Shown here piece after piece: positions 8,200 through 17,390 of a DNA stretch of 64,000 nt. A model generated the notes under the pieces. The model did not search any database. It saw only the letters and a list, made by a program, of their open reading frames with translations, and had not been told where the DNA came from. The first letter of the stretch is position 1. Every line of letters starts with the position of its first letter. Origin of the DNA: Roseinatronobacter domitianus (GTDB lineage Bacteria > Pseudomonadota > Alphaproteobacteria > Rhodobacterales > Rhodobacteraceae); contig NZ_JALZWP010000014.1 of assembly GCF_023336755.1 (NCBI RefSeq), positions 1-64,000 on the forward strand. Reading direction: 5' to 3'. The position numbers were made by a program, and so were the translations under genes.

Positions 8200-9282
8200 A
8201 TGGACGGAATTTCAGACCTGCGCGCAAAATACCTGGAGCAGATCGGGGCGGCCCCCGATGCCGCTGGGTTGGAAGCTGTGCGTTTGGCCGCGCTGGGCAA
8301 GAAGGGCGAAATCGCCCTGAAAATGCGTGAGCTAGGCCAGATGAGCGCCGAGGAACGCCAAGCCGCAGGTCCGGTTCTGAATGGTCTGAAATCCGAGATC
8401 GACGCCGCGCTGAAGGCCCGCAAGGCGGCGTTAGAGGATGCAGCGCTTGATGCGCGTCTGAAAACCGAATGGCTGGATGTGACCCTGCCGGGGCGTCCGC
8501 GCCCGATGGGCACGATCCACCCCATCAGCCAGGTCATGGAAGAACTGACCGCCATTTTCGCCGATATGGGCTTTGCCGTTGCCGAAGGTCCGCAGGTTGA
8601 AAGCGACTGGTATAATTTCGACGCGCTGAACATTGCGCCCGAACACCCCGCACGGCAAGAGCATGATACGTTTTTCATGCATCGCGACGCGGGTGATGAC
8701 CGCCCGCCGCATGTGCTGCGCACGCATACCAGCCCCGTGCAGATTCGTGCCATGCAGGCACAAGGCGCGCCCATTCGGGTGATTGCGCCGGGCCGTGTCT
8801 ACCGCATGGATATGGACCAGACGCACACGCCCATGTTCCATCAGGTCGAGGGCTTGGCGATTGATCGTGATATTTCGATGGCACAGCTTAAATGGACGTT
8901 GGAGGAATTCTGCCGCGCCTTTTTCGAGTTGGACGAGGTCGAACTGCGCTTCCGCGCGTCGCATTTTCCTTTTACCGAACCGTCGGCAGAGGTGGATATT
9001 CGGTGTAGTTGGGACAATGGCCAGTTGAAGCTGGGCGAGGGCAATGACTGGCTGGAAATCCTTGGGTCGGGCATGGTGCACCCAAATGTGCTGCGCGCCG
9101 GCGGTATAGACCCCGACGAATGGCAGGGTTTTGCATTCGGCATGGGGATAGACCGGATTGCCATGTTGAAATACGGCATTCCGGACCTTCGGGCGTTTTT
9201 TGAATCCGACCTGCGCTGGCTGCGCCATTATGGCTTTGCCGCGCTGGACCAACCATCCTTGGCTGCGGGGCTTTCACGCTAA
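8200..9282 (+). CDS. pheS: Phenylalanyl-tRNA synthetase alpha subunit
   Basis: The catalytic subunit of the (alpha-beta)2 synthetase that charges tRNA-Phe, 360 residues. An N-terminal coiled-coil arm (about 1-90) binds tRNA. The class II core shows motif 2 with GRVYRMD and TPMFHQVEG (about 195-225) and motif 3 with [18 protein letters not shown] (about 309-326). It has the normal length. The beta subunit pheT is not next to it but 30 kb away at 39194. The 168-base gap upstream holds only a weak possible promoter (TTGCAT, 17 bases, TATTGC). Confidence 0.97.
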   Translation: MDGISDLRAKYLEQIGAAPDAAGLEAVRLAALGKKGEIALKMRELGQMSAEERQAAGPVLNGLKSEIDAALKARKAALEDAALDARLKTEWLDVTLPGRPRPMGTIHPISQVMEELTAIFADMGFAVAEGPQVESDWYNFDALNIAPEHPARQEHDTFFMHRDAGDDRPPHVLRTHTSPVQIRAMQAQGAPIRVIAPGRVYRMDMDQTHTPMFHQVEGLAIDRDISMAQLKWTLEEFCRAFFELDEVELRFRASHFPFTEPSAEVDIRCSWDNGQLKLGEGNDWLEILGSGMVHPNVLRAGGIDPDEWQGFAFGMGIDRIAMLKYGIPDLRAFFESDLRWLRHYGFAALDQPSLAAGLSR

Positions 9283-9289
9283 GGAAACG

Positions 9290-9706
9290 TCACTCGTGCC
9301 GTGAGGCCGTTAGCCGTGGGCTTTGGTCATCATAATAATTCTCTGGGCGGCCCAGTTGCGGTTCCGGGCGGGATTGCTCGGGGTAGTCCCCGGCGGGTGG
9401 GTAATCGGAAATCTTAGGGTCTGCTGGCGCAGGGTCGTAACCCTGCGCGGGCATTTGGGTCGCCAGCGCTGCTGCGCTCAGGCGTCGAAATATCAGCAAT
9501 TCGTGGCTAACGCTGGTCGTGCCCATCAAGCCTTTGCGCTCTTCACTCGCCAAGGTGTCGGCACGCCAGTATTCCCAACCTTCGGCCGCAAGGTCGTTCA
9601 ATAACAATGTCATCTGGTGCGCGTAGCGGTCCGCCGGGGATTTTAGCCCTTTGGCCTTTGCCCCTTTGCGGGGGGCTGGCACAACAAGATACTCGTAACT
9701 TTCCAT
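9290..9706 (-). CDS. DUF4177-like protein with disordered tail
   Basis: A 138-residue protein of unknown function. Residues about 1-80 carry the YEYLVVPAP opening and the LNDLAAEGWEYWRADTL segment characteristic of DUF4177 domains. Residues about 85-138 are Pro-, Asp- and Tyr-rich and probably disordered. The start at 9706 was chosen over an ATG 39 bases upstream because AAGGACAAAAAT sits directly before it. It ends eight bases from the end of pheS, in convergent orientation. Confidence 0.65.
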   Translation of the reverse strand: MESYEYLVVPAPRKGAKAKGLKSPADRYAHQMTLLLNDLAAEGWEYWRADTLASEERKGLMGTTSVSHELLIFRRLSAAALATQMPAQGYDPAPADPKISDYPPAGDYPEQSRPEPQLGRPENYYDDQSPRLTASRHE

Positions 9707-9763
9707 ATTTTTGTCCTTGGGGCTGTGACGACCGGTCCATTTCAATCTGATTGAAAGGACGGC

Positions 9764-10237
9764 CTAGTTCAACGGCATCGCGGCAAACAGGTAGATGCTG
9801 TTCAATCCGGGATTTGGAGTTTTCAGCCCGGCATTCGAGCGATGATCCGCGCCGACGCCCGCTTCGATTCCGTTTTCCCAGCGATAGCCGATATCGAGTG
9901 CGCTGCGGAATTGAAGGGCGCCGCCAAGGTCGCGGCCACTGCCACGCCGATACGCGCCGACCATCCCGGTGACACGCAAGAACAGACCATCATCTTGTCC
10001 GAATGTGACCGCAGAGCCAAATCCAGCCCAGCCTGACCCATTTCCGGCAACAGAGACGCCAAATGCAGGGTGCAACCGCCAGAACATCGGTTCGGGCGCG
10101 ATGTAGCGCAGAGAGGCTTCGGCACTTCCGACGCCCATCTGGGTGCCAATTCCCGCAATAACGCGCGGTTGGTCTGCCATGGCCGGGCTTGCCGCCGCCA
10201 TCACAGTTACAAGAACCAGAGAGATCAGTTTACGCAT
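9764..10237 (-). CDS. PagL-like lipid A 3-O-deacylase (acyloxyacyl hydrolase family)
   Basis: A 157-residue outer-membrane beta-barrel candidate. A signal peptide (1-21, cleavage after AMA) is followed by alternating aromatic/Gly strands. The C-terminal HRSNAGL (His132, Ser134) and NPG (142-144) match the catalytic His-Ser region of PagL, which removes the 3-O-acyl chain from lipid A. Length fits PagL (about 150-170). It lies between the DUF4177-like gene and gatB, all on the minus strand, with no evident shared function. Family assignment rests on the C-terminal motif and topology. Confidence 0.7.
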   Translation of the reverse strand: MRKLISLVLVTVMAAASPAMADQPRVIAGIGTQMGVGSAEASLRYIAPEPMFWRLHPAFGVSVAGNGSGWAGFGSAVTFGQDDGLFLRVTGMVGAYRRGSGRDLGGALQFRSALDIGYRWENGIEAGVGADHRSNAGLKTPNPGLNSIYLFAAMPLN

Positions 10238-10312
10238 TGGTCTGTTCTTTCGGTAGGTTTGCTAGGGTCGTATGCGGGCCGAATCGCCGCGCAGGCTGAG
10301 TGGGTTTCCGTG

Positions 10313-11827
10313 TCAGGTCGCCAGCTTTTCTGCGACGATCTGGTTTACAACGGCCGGGTTCGCCTTGCCGCCGGTGGCCTTCATGACCTGCCCGACAAAC
10401 CAGCCGGCCAGCTTGGGGTTCTGTTTGGCCTTTTCCACCTGTGCGGGGTTGGCGGCGATAATCTCGTCTACGGCTTGTTCGATTGCGCCGGTATCGGTGA
10501 CTTGCTTCATACCGCGTTCATCGACAATCGCGGCGGGGTCGCCCCCTTCAGTATAGACGATCTCGAACAGGTCCTTGGCAATTTTGCCGGAAATATCGCC
10601 CGATTGTATCAGCTTGATAACCCCGGCCAGCTGGCTGGCCGATACCGGACTGTCGCCAATCTCGCGTGTGTCTTTCTTCAGCCGACCAAACAATTCATTG
10701 ATGACCCAGTTCGCAGCAAGTTTGCCGTCGCCAGCCTCGGCCACGACCGCCTCGAAGAAGCCAGCATCCGCCAGATCAGCGGTCAGCACAGAGGCGTCGT
10801 AATCCGTTAATCCGAAATCTGCCATGAAGCGGGCCTTCTTGGTGTCGGGCAGTTCGGGCAGATTGGCGGCGATCGCATCGACCCAAGCCTGTTCAATCTC
10901 TAAGGGTAGCAGGTCGGGGCAGGGGAAGTAGCGGTAATCATGCGCTTCTTCCTTCGATCGCATGGACCGGGTTTCCCCTTTGTCGGGATCATACAGGCGC
11001 GTTTCCTGGTCGATCTTGCCGCCATCTTCCAGAAGGGCGATCTGGCGGCGGGCCTCATAGTCGATGGCCGCCTGAATGAACCGCATAGAGTTCATGTTCT
11101 TGATCTCGCACCGGGTGCCCAAATGCGCGAAATCTTGCGTGGCCTGATATTTTTCATACTGGCCCGGACGGCAGACCGAAACGTTCACATCGGCCCGCAG
11201 GTTGCCGTTTTGCATATTGCCATCGCAGGTGCCCAGATACCGCAAAATCTGGCGCAGCTTGCCGACATAGGCGGCGGCTTCCTCTGGTCCGCGAATATCG
11301 GGGCGGCTGACGATTTCCATCAGCGCAACGCCAGTGCGGTTCAGGTCCACGAAGCTCATATTCGGGTCCATGTCATGGATGGATTTGCCAGCATCTTGTT
11401 CAACATGGATGCGTTCGATCCGCACCAACCGCGCCACGCCCGCGCCCATATCGACCAACACTTCGCCTTCACCGACCAGCGGGTGATAGAGTTGGCTGAT
11501 CTGGTAGCCCTGCGGCAGGTCGGGGTAGAAATAGTTTTTACGGTCAAAGGCCGACCACAGGTTGATTTGCGCTTTCAGCCCCAAGCCGGTGCGCACAGCT
11601 TGTTCGATGCAATATTCATTCACCACCGGCAACATGCCCGGCATGGCGGCATCGACGAAGGCCACGTTGGAATTGGGTTCCGCCCCGAACCGGGTCGATG
11701 CGCCGGAAAACAGCTTGGCTTCGCTGGCTACCTGGGCATGGATCTCCATTCCGATGACCAACTCCCAGTCGCCGGTTGCGCCAGAGAAGATCTTGGGTTT
11801 CGGGGACTCGTAGGTCAGGTCAAGCAT
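10313..11827 (-). CDS. gatB: Aspartyl/glutamyl-tRNA amidotransferase subunit B
   Basis: GatB is the tRNA-binding kinase subunit of the GatCAB amidotransferase, which converts Glu-tRNA-Gln and Asp-tRNA-Asn to the correct amide forms. The 504-residue sequence shows the family landmarks [12 protein letters not shown] near residue 22, [22 protein letters not shown] and the C-terminal YqeY-like domain ending in [13 protein letters not shown]. The frame stays open for 432 bases further upstream, but that stretch is antisense to the transglycosylase gene, so the start was set at the ATG giving MLDLTYES. gatC and gatA are not in the window. Confidence 0.95.
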   Translation of the reverse strand: MLDLTYESPKPKIFSGATGDWELVIGMEIHAQVASEAKLFSGASTRFGAEPNSNVAFVDAAMPGMLPVVNEYCIEQAVRTGLGLKAQINLWSAFDRKNYFYPDLPQGYQISQLYHPLVGEGEVLVDMGAGVARLVRIERIHVEQDAGKSIHDMDPNMSFVDLNRTGVALMEIVSRPDIRGPEEAAAYVGKLRQILRYLGTCDGNMQNGNLRADVNVSVCRPGQYEKYQATQDFAHLGTRCEIKNMNSMRFIQAAIDYEARRQIALLEDGGKIDQETRLYDPDKGETRSMRSKEEAHDYRYFPCPDLLPLEIEQAWVDAIAANLPELPDTKKARFMADFGLTDYDASVLTADLADAGFFEAVVAEAGDGKLAANWVINELFGRLKKDTREIGDSPVSASQLAGVIKLIQSGDISGKIAKDLFEIVYTEGGDPAAIVDERGMKQVTDTGAIEQAVDEIIAANPAQVEKAKQNPKLAGWFVGQVMKATGGKANPAVVNQIVAEKLAT

Positions 11828-12017
11828 CGGCTCGCACTCTCGATAAGTCTTGGTTTCGTGCGTTCTAGAGCAATTTTGGACTGAGGGGAAAGCGATTTTC
11901 CGAGTTGGGTCGGCGGATCGTCGCCATGTGTTGCGCCATAGGCTTGCAGCAGGCGCGATCCTTGGCGCATAGAGCGACCGAGGCTGCCCTATGGCCCCGC
12001 TGCTCTTGAGATCCCAA

Positions 12018-12605
12018 ATGCGATTCCTTCTTCTTCCCGCCATAGTGGCGATTGCCCTGCTGGCAGGATGCACCACTGCGACCACACAAACCGCGCCGGA
12101 AATTGCCGCGCGGTGGGACCACAGGCCAGAGGCGGCGCTCTGGACGACCGCGCAATACAAGGCGCTTGGGCAGGAAGGCCGCGGGCTGATCGACACGGTC
12201 CCCGCTGATATCGAAAGCTTCTGCCCCGGATATGAAAAGGCCGATATCAGCGGGCGCAAAGCGTTCTGGATCGGGTTGTTTTCGGGTCTGGCTTTCTACG
12301 AAAGCACATGGCGGCCAGAGGCGGCAGGCGCCGGCGGGCGGTATCGCGGGCTGTTGCAGATATGGCCGACCTCGGCGAAGTTTTATGGCTGCGACCTGAC
12401 GCACCCCAAGGGCCTGTATGATGGCGCAACAAACCTGCGATGTGCCGCGAGGATTGCGGCACAAGCGGTCGAACGCGATCAGGTCGTTGCAGGTGGCCCC
12501 GGCAACTGGGGCGGCGTTGCTGCCGATTGGCCACCTTTGCGCGACGCAGCGAAGCGGCGTGACATCGCGGCCTTTACCCGCAGCCTTGCGGCGTGTCAGG
12601 GCTGA
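12018..12605 (+). CDS. Lipoprotein with lytic-transglycosylase-like (SLT) domain
   Basis: A 195-residue protein beginning with a lipoprotein signal; lipobox LLAGC puts the lipidated residue at Cys18. Residues about 85-125 carry [12 protein letters not shown] followed by RGLLQIWP, which follow the SLT pattern of a catalytic Glu (Glu95) and a GLxQ strand in enzymes that cleave the MurNAc-GlcNAc bond of peptidoglycan. The rest is poorly conserved. It is divergent from gatB (191 bases). The start at 12018 was preferred to 11991 because it begins the hydrophobic signal directly. Confidence 0.65.
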   Translation: MRFLLLPAIVAIALLAGCTTATTQTAPEIAARWDHRPEAALWTTAQYKALGQEGRGLIDTVPADIESFCPGYEKADISGRKAFWIGLFSGLAFYESTWRPEAAGAGGRYRGLLQIWPTSAKFYGCDLTHPKGLYDGATNLRCAARIAAQAVERDQVVAGGPGNWGGVAADWPPLRDAAKRRDIAAFTRSLAACQG

Positions 12606-12668
12606 TATTTTCACCCTTTGCTAACCGTTCTTTGCCATGATCCCCTTGTATGGGTGAAAATTGGCAAG

Positions 12669-13706
12669 ATGGAACAGGCGAAGGTGCAAAATAGCGAAGC
12701 CGGGCGCGATCCGCTTTTGCGGATGGCTCGGCGCAACCAAGTGCAAGCTGCCCAGCAAGAGGCCAGCTTTCAGGCAGCCTTGTCGCAAGCTTTTGGGCGG
12801 ATGTGCGCGGGTTATCCGGGCCTTGACGGAACGGTGGTCGCGCTGTCGCGCCGCGTGGTTTCCTTGGCAGAACTGGTGGATATGACGGAACCGGGCCTGT
12901 TCCTTGCCCTGTTGGAAGGGCCGGGCGACGCGATGGGCATGGTCTGGTTATGTCCGACTGCGCTTGCCGCGCTGGTCGATGCGCAGACCACCGGGCAGGT
13001 TATGCCCCCAGCCGCGACTGACGGTCCGCCGCGCCTGCCAACCCGCACAGATGCCGCGCTTATCGCGCCGATGGTTGATTCGTTTCTGCATCATGCAGCG
13101 GAACGCTGCGCCGACCTGCCAGAGGGGGCTGATGTAAGCGGCTTCTTATATGGGTCATTCTTGGATGACAGACGCCCTATGGGAGTGGTGCTGGATGATC
13201 TTGATTACAAGGTTCTACAGCTTCGCATTTCGCTTGGGCAGGGCAGGGTCACGGGGCTATGGACACTCGTTTTGCCATGCTACGCCCCCGCAGGACCAGC
13301 GGTGCAAGATGAAAACGACGATTGGGAAAACCGTTTGACCGGTGCGGTCGAAAACAGCCCGGTGATGCTGAACGCTGTTCTGTGCCGGTTCAAACTTACC
13401 TTGAAAGAGGCTTTGGCGCTAACCAAAGGTGATGTGCTGCGCGTGCCAGAGTCGGCTTTGGAAACGCTTGGCCTTACAGCCCTGAGCGGTGCTGCTGTCG
13501 CCACTGGACGGCTGGGGCAGGCGCGCGGGTTTCGCGCAGTCCGCCTGACGGCCGATCCGCAGGTCAGCGGTCGCGGCGATCTGCAATCCGCGCCGACGCT
13601 GCGCCTGTCCAAGGCAGTCCCACTCGGACCAGCAACGTCAGCTTCACCCGAGACGAAGGAGGATCGCTCAGCGCCTGCGTTTCTGAACAATGCGTCGCAA
13701 CAGTAA
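12669..13706 (+). CDS. FliM/FliN-type flagellar motor switch C-terminal domain protein
   Basis: A 345-residue protein whose residues about 215-290 form a SpoA/SPOA-type domain (LKEALALTKGDVL, then GLTALSG and a GFRAVRL strand), the fold shared by FliM, FliN and type III secretion C-ring proteins. The region before it (about 30-200) is loosely FliM-like. The last 60 residues are Pro/Ser-rich. No other flagellar gene is in the window, so this is an orphan relative to the main flagellar locus. The chosen start has a weak ribosome site. A long hairpin overlaps the stop. Confidence 0.65.
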   Translation: MEQAKVQNSEAGRDPLLRMARRNQVQAAQQEASFQAALSQAFGRMCAGYPGLDGTVVALSRRVVSLAELVDMTEPGLFLALLEGPGDAMGMVWLCPTALAALVDAQTTGQVMPPAATDGPPRLPTRTDAALIAPMVDSFLHHAAERCADLPEGADVSGFLYGSFLDDRRPMGVVLDDLDYKVLQLRISLGQGRVTGLWTLVLPCYAPAGPAVQDENDDWENRLTGAVENSPVMLNAVLCRFKLTLKEALALTKGDVLRVPESALETLGLTALSGAAVATGRLGQARGFRAVRLTADPQVSGRGDLQSAPTLRLSKAVPLGPATSASPETKEDRSAPAFLNNASQQ

Positions 13707-13734
13707 AGGGCCACACAGCGATGTGTGGCCCTTT
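13705..13734. terminator. Shared terminator hairpin for convergent genes
   Basis: A perfect 13-base stem (AAAGGGCCACACA with TGTGTGGCCCTTT) and loop GCGA lie between the FliM-like gene and the sulfur operon. The A- and T-ended stem can act on both strands. Confidence 0.8.
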
Positions 13735-13771
13735 ATGGCTAGGTTGTGCCCGGATGAAAGACCGGGCTGGG

Positions 13772-14197
13772 TCAGCGTTCGCTTAGCTGCTCCAGAATCG
13801 GGCGCATGGGTTCCAGATTGTAGCCATGTTGCGCCGGCGTCGCGATCAGTTCATCGACCGGGCGCGTGCCAACTTGCGACATGGCCCAGACAATGGACGA
13901 GCGGTTGCCCGAGGCACAATAGGCCAGCACCGGGCCGGGCTGCCCGACAATGGCAGCACCCTGCGCGCTGACATTTTCGGGTGTGATCGCGCCGCCAATG
14001 ACCGGGTTCAGCACAAAGGTCATCCCCGCAGCTTCGACCGCCGCACGGATGGCATCGGCCTGGAATTCGCCCGGTACTTCCCCATCAGGGCGATTGCAGA
14101 TCACGGTCCTGAAACCGGCTTCGGCCAGTGTCTGAGCATCCTCTGCCGCGATTTGAGGGGACACGGCATAACCGTCTGTCAAAGGGCGAATGTCCAT
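13772..14197 (-). CDS. TIGR01244-family phosphatase/sulfurtransferase-like protein
   Basis: A 141-residue DUF442 domain protein with the dual-specificity-phosphatase-like loop CASGNRSS (Cys94, Arg99). In relatives this domain stands alone or is fused to a metallo-beta-lactamase persulfide dioxygenase (Blh/BlhA) and handles protein- or glutathione-bound sulfane sulfur. Here it is the last gene of a four-gene operon with an MBL-fold enzyme and two YeeE/YedE transporters, which fits that role. The start at 14197 (MDIRPLTDGY) was chosen because the upstream extension has no family similarity. Confidence 0.8.
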   Translation of the reverse strand: MDIRPLTDGYAVSPQIAAEDAQTLAEAGFRTVICNRPDGEVPGEFQADAIRAAVEAAGMTFVLNPVIGGAITPENVSAQGAAIVGQPGPVLAYCASGNRSSIVWAMSQVGTRPVDELIATPAQHGYNLEPMRPILEQLSER

Positions 14198-14213
14198 GGT
14201 TTGCTCCTGAAGG

Positions 14214-14648
14214 TCAGATCGCGGCGGCTTGGTCAATCCGCGCGCGAATGGGATTGGCGGCGAGCATACCCGCAACCATGGCAAGGATAAAGACGATCCC
14301 GCCGGTTCCGCCCCAGCTAAGTGACGCAATTGCCGGGCCGGGGCACAGACCCACCAGCCCCCAGCCTGCGCCGAACAGCACTGACCCGATCACTAGATTA
14401 TGGCCCAATTTCGGGTCGGGTCTGGCTGGAAAGGGTGTGCCAACAATCGCCTTGGCGCGGCGTGTTGTCAGGTGCCAAGCCAGTGCCATGGGCAGAATCG
14501 CCCCGCCCAGCACGAAGGCCAGCGTCGGGTCCCAGGCGCCGAATACGTCCAACCAGCCCTGAACCTTGGTGGTGTCTGTCATGCCAGAGACCAGCAGCCC
14601 GGCCCCGAACAATCCGCCGGATGCGGCGGCAAGAATAGTGCGCAACAT
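14214..14648 (-). CDS. YeeE/YedE-type sulfur transporter half (DUF6691)
   Basis: A 144-residue membrane protein with about four hydrophobic segments. GLFGAGLLVSGM opens it and GLCPGPAI (about 110-117) provides the conserved Cys of this thiosulfate/sulfur-compound transporter superfamily. Its ATG overlaps the stop of the upstream half by one base (TGATG), so the two are translationally coupled and probably form one two-part transporter delivering a reduced-sulfur compound to the operon's enzymes. Confidence 0.85.
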   Translation of the reverse strand: MLRTILAAASGGLFGAGLLVSGMTDTTKVQGWLDVFGAWDPTLAFVLGGAILPMALAWHLTTRRAKAIVGTPFPARPDPKLGHNLVIGSVLFGAGWGLVGLCPGPAIASLSWGGTGGIVFILAMVAGMLAANPIRARIDQAAAI

Positions 14649-15079
14649 CAGATTACCCCCAGAACATGCCGGAACAACACCATCGCGATGCCGCCTGCCA
14701 GCAGGTAGAATACCGTCGAGACCATGCCCCGCAGCGAAAAACGCGAAATGCCGCAGACGCCGTGGCCCGACGTGCAGCCATTTGCCAGCCGCGTCCCGAT
14801 GCCGACCAGCAGGCCAGCGGCCACAACCAGCACCAGATTGTCGGTGATGTTGGTTGTCACTTCGACATTATACAGCGGCAGCATCAGCGCGGGCACGACG
14901 ACAAGTGCCGCCAGAAACGCCGCGCGTTCCTGCCAGTTTGACAGCCCGCTGCGATCGACCAGCCCGCCGATAATGCCGCTGGCCCCCATGATGCGCCCAT
15001 TCCCCAGCAGGAAAATGGCCGCAGCCGTTCCGATCATAAGGCCGCCGACAAGGCCCCATATCCAATCCATCTCTATCAT
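14648..15079 (-). CDS. YeeE/YedE family sulfur transporter half
   Basis: A 143-residue membrane protein with four hydrophobic segments. It carries the GRIMGASGI loop (about 28-36) and the conserved NGCTSGHGVCGISR segment (about 100-113) whose Cys residues bind and relay sulfur in this family. It is the second gene of the sulfur operon and forms a pair with the DUF6691 half downstream. An alternative start lies nine bases later (MDWIWG). Confidence 0.88.
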   Translation of the reverse strand: MIEMDWIWGLVGGLMIGTAAAIFLLGNGRIMGASGIIGGLVDRSGLSNWQERAAFLAALVVVPALMLPLYNVEVTTNITDNLVLVVAAGLLVGIGTRLANGCTSGHGVCGISRFSLRGMVSTVFYLLAGGIAMVLFRHVLGVI

Positions 15080-15150
15080 TTTGGTTTCCTGTTCGCGACT
15101 TTAGGGGGCGTGCAGGGCTGGCCCGCACGCCAATTCGTGACTCTTGCCGA

Positions 15151-16014
15151 TCAGAGCTTGTTGACCGGCACTTTCAGATAAACCGTGCCATTCTCTTCGG
15201 CTTCGGGCATCTGGCCCGCGCGCATGTTCACTTGCAACGATGGCACGATCAGCTTGGGCATGCCCAGCTTCGCGTCACGTGTAGTGCGCATTGACACGAA
15301 ATCCTCGCGCGACTTGCCGCCGCCGACATGGATATTCGCGGCTTTCTGCGCGCCGACGGTGGTTTCCCATGCGTAATGGTCGCGGCCTTCGGCCTTGTAG
15401 TCATGGCCCACGAAAATCCGGGTCTCTTCGGGCAGTGACAGGATTTTCTGAACGCTGTCCCACATGGTATCAGCAGAGCCGCCGGGGAAGTCACACCGCG
15501 CCGTGCCGAAATCTGGCATGAACAGCGTGTCGCCTACGAAAGCGGCATCGCCAATCACATAGGTCAGGCAAGCGGGCGTGTGGCCGGGTGTGTGCAACAC
15601 ATCCACGCGCAACTGGCCGATATGAATACTGTCGCCTTCGCTGAACAACCGGTCGAACTGGCTGCCGTCACGCTGGAATTCGGTGCCTTCGTTAAAGACC
15701 TTGCCGAACGTGTCTTGCACGATCTTGATGTTGTGTCCGATCCCGATTTCACCGCCCAGCTTTTCCTGCAAATAGGGCGCGGCCGAGAGGTGGTCGGCAT
15801 GCACATGGGTTTCCAGCAACCAGTCCACGCGATAGCCTTTGTCCTGCACGAAGGCGACAACCGCATCGGCAGAAGATGTATCGGTCCGGCCTGACGCATA
15901 GTCGAAATCCAGAACCGAATCGATGATCGCGCAGGACGAACCCTCGGGCTCGCGCACGACATAGGTGATGGTATTCGTGGCGTCGTCAAAGAAAGAGGTG
16001 ACTTCGGGTTTCAT
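15151..16014 (-). CDS. MBL-fold hydrolase, persulfide dioxygenase-like (Blh/ETHE1 type)
   Basis: A 287-residue metallo-beta-lactamase-fold protein with the metal motif THVHADHL (His70, His72, Asp74, His75), HTPGHTPAC and GDTLF metal ligands, and VGHDY near the end. This set is typical of glyoxalase-II-like ETHE1/Blh enzymes, which oxidise glutathione persulfide to sulfite. It is the promoter-proximal gene of the four-gene sulfur operon and a candidate SqrR/BigR-type operator lies 50 bases upstream. The sulfur role is inferred from family plus context; a glyoxalase II activity cannot be ruled out. Confidence 0.85.
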   Translation of the reverse strand: MKPEVTSFFDDATNTITYVVREPEGSSCAIIDSVLDFDYASGRTDTSSADAVVAFVQDKGYRVDWLLETHVHADHLSAAPYLQEKLGGEIGIGHNIKIVQDTFGKVFNEGTEFQRDGSQFDRLFSEGDSIHIGQLRVDVLHTPGHTPACLTYVIGDAAFVGDTLFMPDFGTARCDFPGGSADTMWDSVQKILSLPEETRIFVGHDYKAEGRDHYAWETTVGAQKAANIHVGGGKSREDFVSMRTTRDAKLGMPKLIVPSLQVNMRAGQMPEAEENGTVYLKVPVNKL

Positions 16015-16065
16015 GCTGTCGTCTCCGTTATAAATCTGACACAGGATATAAAGGGCTTTGAATAT

Positions 16066-16081
16066 ATTGCAATAATAGAAT
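16066..16081. promoter_or_regulatory. Candidate SqrR/BigR-type operator
   Basis: ATTG, eight bases, GAAT (16066-16081) departs by one base from the ATTC-N8-GAAT motif reported for the persulfide-responsive repressor SqrR of Rhodobacter. It is the centre of a longer imperfect AT-rich palindrome (about 16061-16086). It stands 52 bases before the MBL hydrolase, the first gene of the sulfur operon, where a repressor would block transcription. No ArsR-family repressor gene is in the window. Confidence 0.5.
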
Positions 16082-16113
16082 GTATTTTAATTGGCGGTGT
16101 GGGTCATCAAAAA

Positions 16114-17040
16114 TCAGTCAGCCTTGGCAAACAGGACGTGGCACCGCGTCAGGAAATCGTCGCGCACCTCGGGGCGTTCTAGCAGCAATTCATGCAAGGC
16201 GCCGTCATACTCGGTCAGGTTGGCGTTGCGCCAGCGGGCCATGCGGCTGCGTATGGCCTTTGGGCTGATGATCTTGTCGCCGGTGCCAAACCCGCAGATT
16301 GCGGGTAAGGCGGGAGAGGGCAGGGCGTCCAGCGCCGCCATTTCGCGCAGGGCGGCGGCAAGCCAACGCATGCTGGGGGCGCCAAGCCGCAATTCGGGAC
16401 GCGCGCGCACCTGCGCCTGTGCCCATGCATAGCGCTCGGGGTCGCGGGTCAGCTCGTTGCGTTCGAACGCGAAATTCCACAACTCGAATTCCTCTCCCGC
16501 GCCGGGAACTTCGCGTGTATCCTGGCCTGTCAGGCGCAAAACCGCATGCAAGGGTGCAACGGAGGCCATGGTCGCGGCGGGCAGGGCCAGCCCCCACATC
16601 GGCGCGCTGAAGGCCACGCTTTGCGCAGGCAGGCCATTCACCAGCGCGCGCAGCGCGATGCAGCCGCCCATCGAATGCGCAAGAATATGGCGCGGCTGCG
16701 CGGTCAGGCTGCCTAGCCATGCCCAAAAGGTCTGCACGTCCTTTTGGTAATCGGCAAAATCGGGCACATCGCCGCGCAAGGGGGTGTCATATAGCCGGTC
16801 TGACAGCCCTTGGCCGCGCCAGTCGATTACGGCCACATCGAAACCATGTTCGATCAGATTCGCTACCGTCGGCCCGTATTTCTCGACCATCTCGGTTCTG
16901 CCGGGAAATATCCCGACAAGGGGCAGAGCGCCGCTGCCCCAGAACGCGGCGCGCAGACGCACACCGTCGCTGGCCGTCAGCCAATCAACCCGTGCAGGGG
17001 CTGGCGCATCGGCGACGTCCGCGTGAAACGGCGCGCTCAA
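16114..17040 (-). CDS. Alpha/beta hydrolase, lysophospholipase-like
   Basis: A 308-residue serine hydrolase of the monoglyceride/lysophospholipase type (PldB-like). The nucleophile elbow AHSMGG gives Ser123 and the DWRGQGLS strand precedes it. The start is TTG at 17040, overlapping the stop of the SCP2 gene (TTGA), so it is probably translated by coupling. Pairing with a sterol/lipid carrier domain suggests a lipid substrate, but the exact one is unknown. Confidence 0.82.
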   Translation of the reverse strand: MSAPFHADVADAPAPARVDWLTASDGVRLRAAFWGSGALPLVGIFPGRTEMVEKYGPTVANLIEHGFDVAVIDWRGQGLSDRLYDTPLRGDVPDFADYQKDVQTFWAWLGSLTAQPRHILAHSMGGCIALRALVNGLPAQSVAFSAPMWGLALPAATMASVAPLHAVLRLTGQDTREVPGAGEEFELWNFAFERNELTRDPERYAWAQAQVRARPELRLGAPSMRWLAAALREMAALDALPSPALPAICGFGTGDKIISPKAIRSRMARWRNANLTEYDGALHELLLERPEVRDDFLTRCHVLFAKAD

Positions 17041-17324
17041 CTCAGCGCGCTGCCCAGCTTCATGGCGGCGCCCATGCTGCCTTCGATTTTCAGGTCGCCC
17101 GACATAAAGGCCATGGTCGGGTTTACGCTGCCGTCCAGAATGCCGCGAAACGTATCAGTGCTGGCGATCATGGTAACTTCGGCGTCTTCGTCGCCCTCGC
17201 GCACGCCGTTTTCGTCCAGCATGATGGACCCTTCACCTTCGATCTGGAACTTTGCTGTCCCGTCGAAGCCGTCGCCCAGCTTCTCGTTCAGCGCCTTGAC
17301 TGCGTGGGTAATGATCTCGCTCAT
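17037..17324 (-). CDS. SCP2 sterol-binding domain protein
   Basis: A 95-residue single-domain SCP2 protein. It keeps the family pattern of FQIEGEGS, an acidic turn (ENGVREGDEDAEVT), and MAFMSGDLKIEGSMGAAMKLG, which build the hydrophobic lipid tunnel. Such proteins carry fatty acyl or sterol-like lipids. It overlaps the downstream lysophospholipase-like gene by four bases and should be in one operon with it. The start at 17324 (MSEIITHAV) was chosen because the upstream extension is not family-like. Confidence 0.88.
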   Translation of the reverse strand: MSEIITHAVKALNEKLGDGFDGTAKFQIEGEGSIMLDENGVREGDEDAEVTMIASTDTFRGILDGSVNPTMAFMSGDLKIEGSMGAAMKLGSALS

Positions 17325-17390
17325 GGGTTTGCTCCGAATTTGTGATCTTTGCGCGCTGGATTCGCAGCGCCATTGCGTTACACTTTCACT

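Noticed and set aside
11828-12259. N-terminal extension of gatB
   Set aside because: The frame is open but antisense to the transglycosylase gene; GatB homology begins at MLDLTYES (11827).
17349-17390. Upstream start for the TPR protein
   Set aside because: The extra residues precede a complete signal peptide and would bury it; the start at 17391 is preferred.
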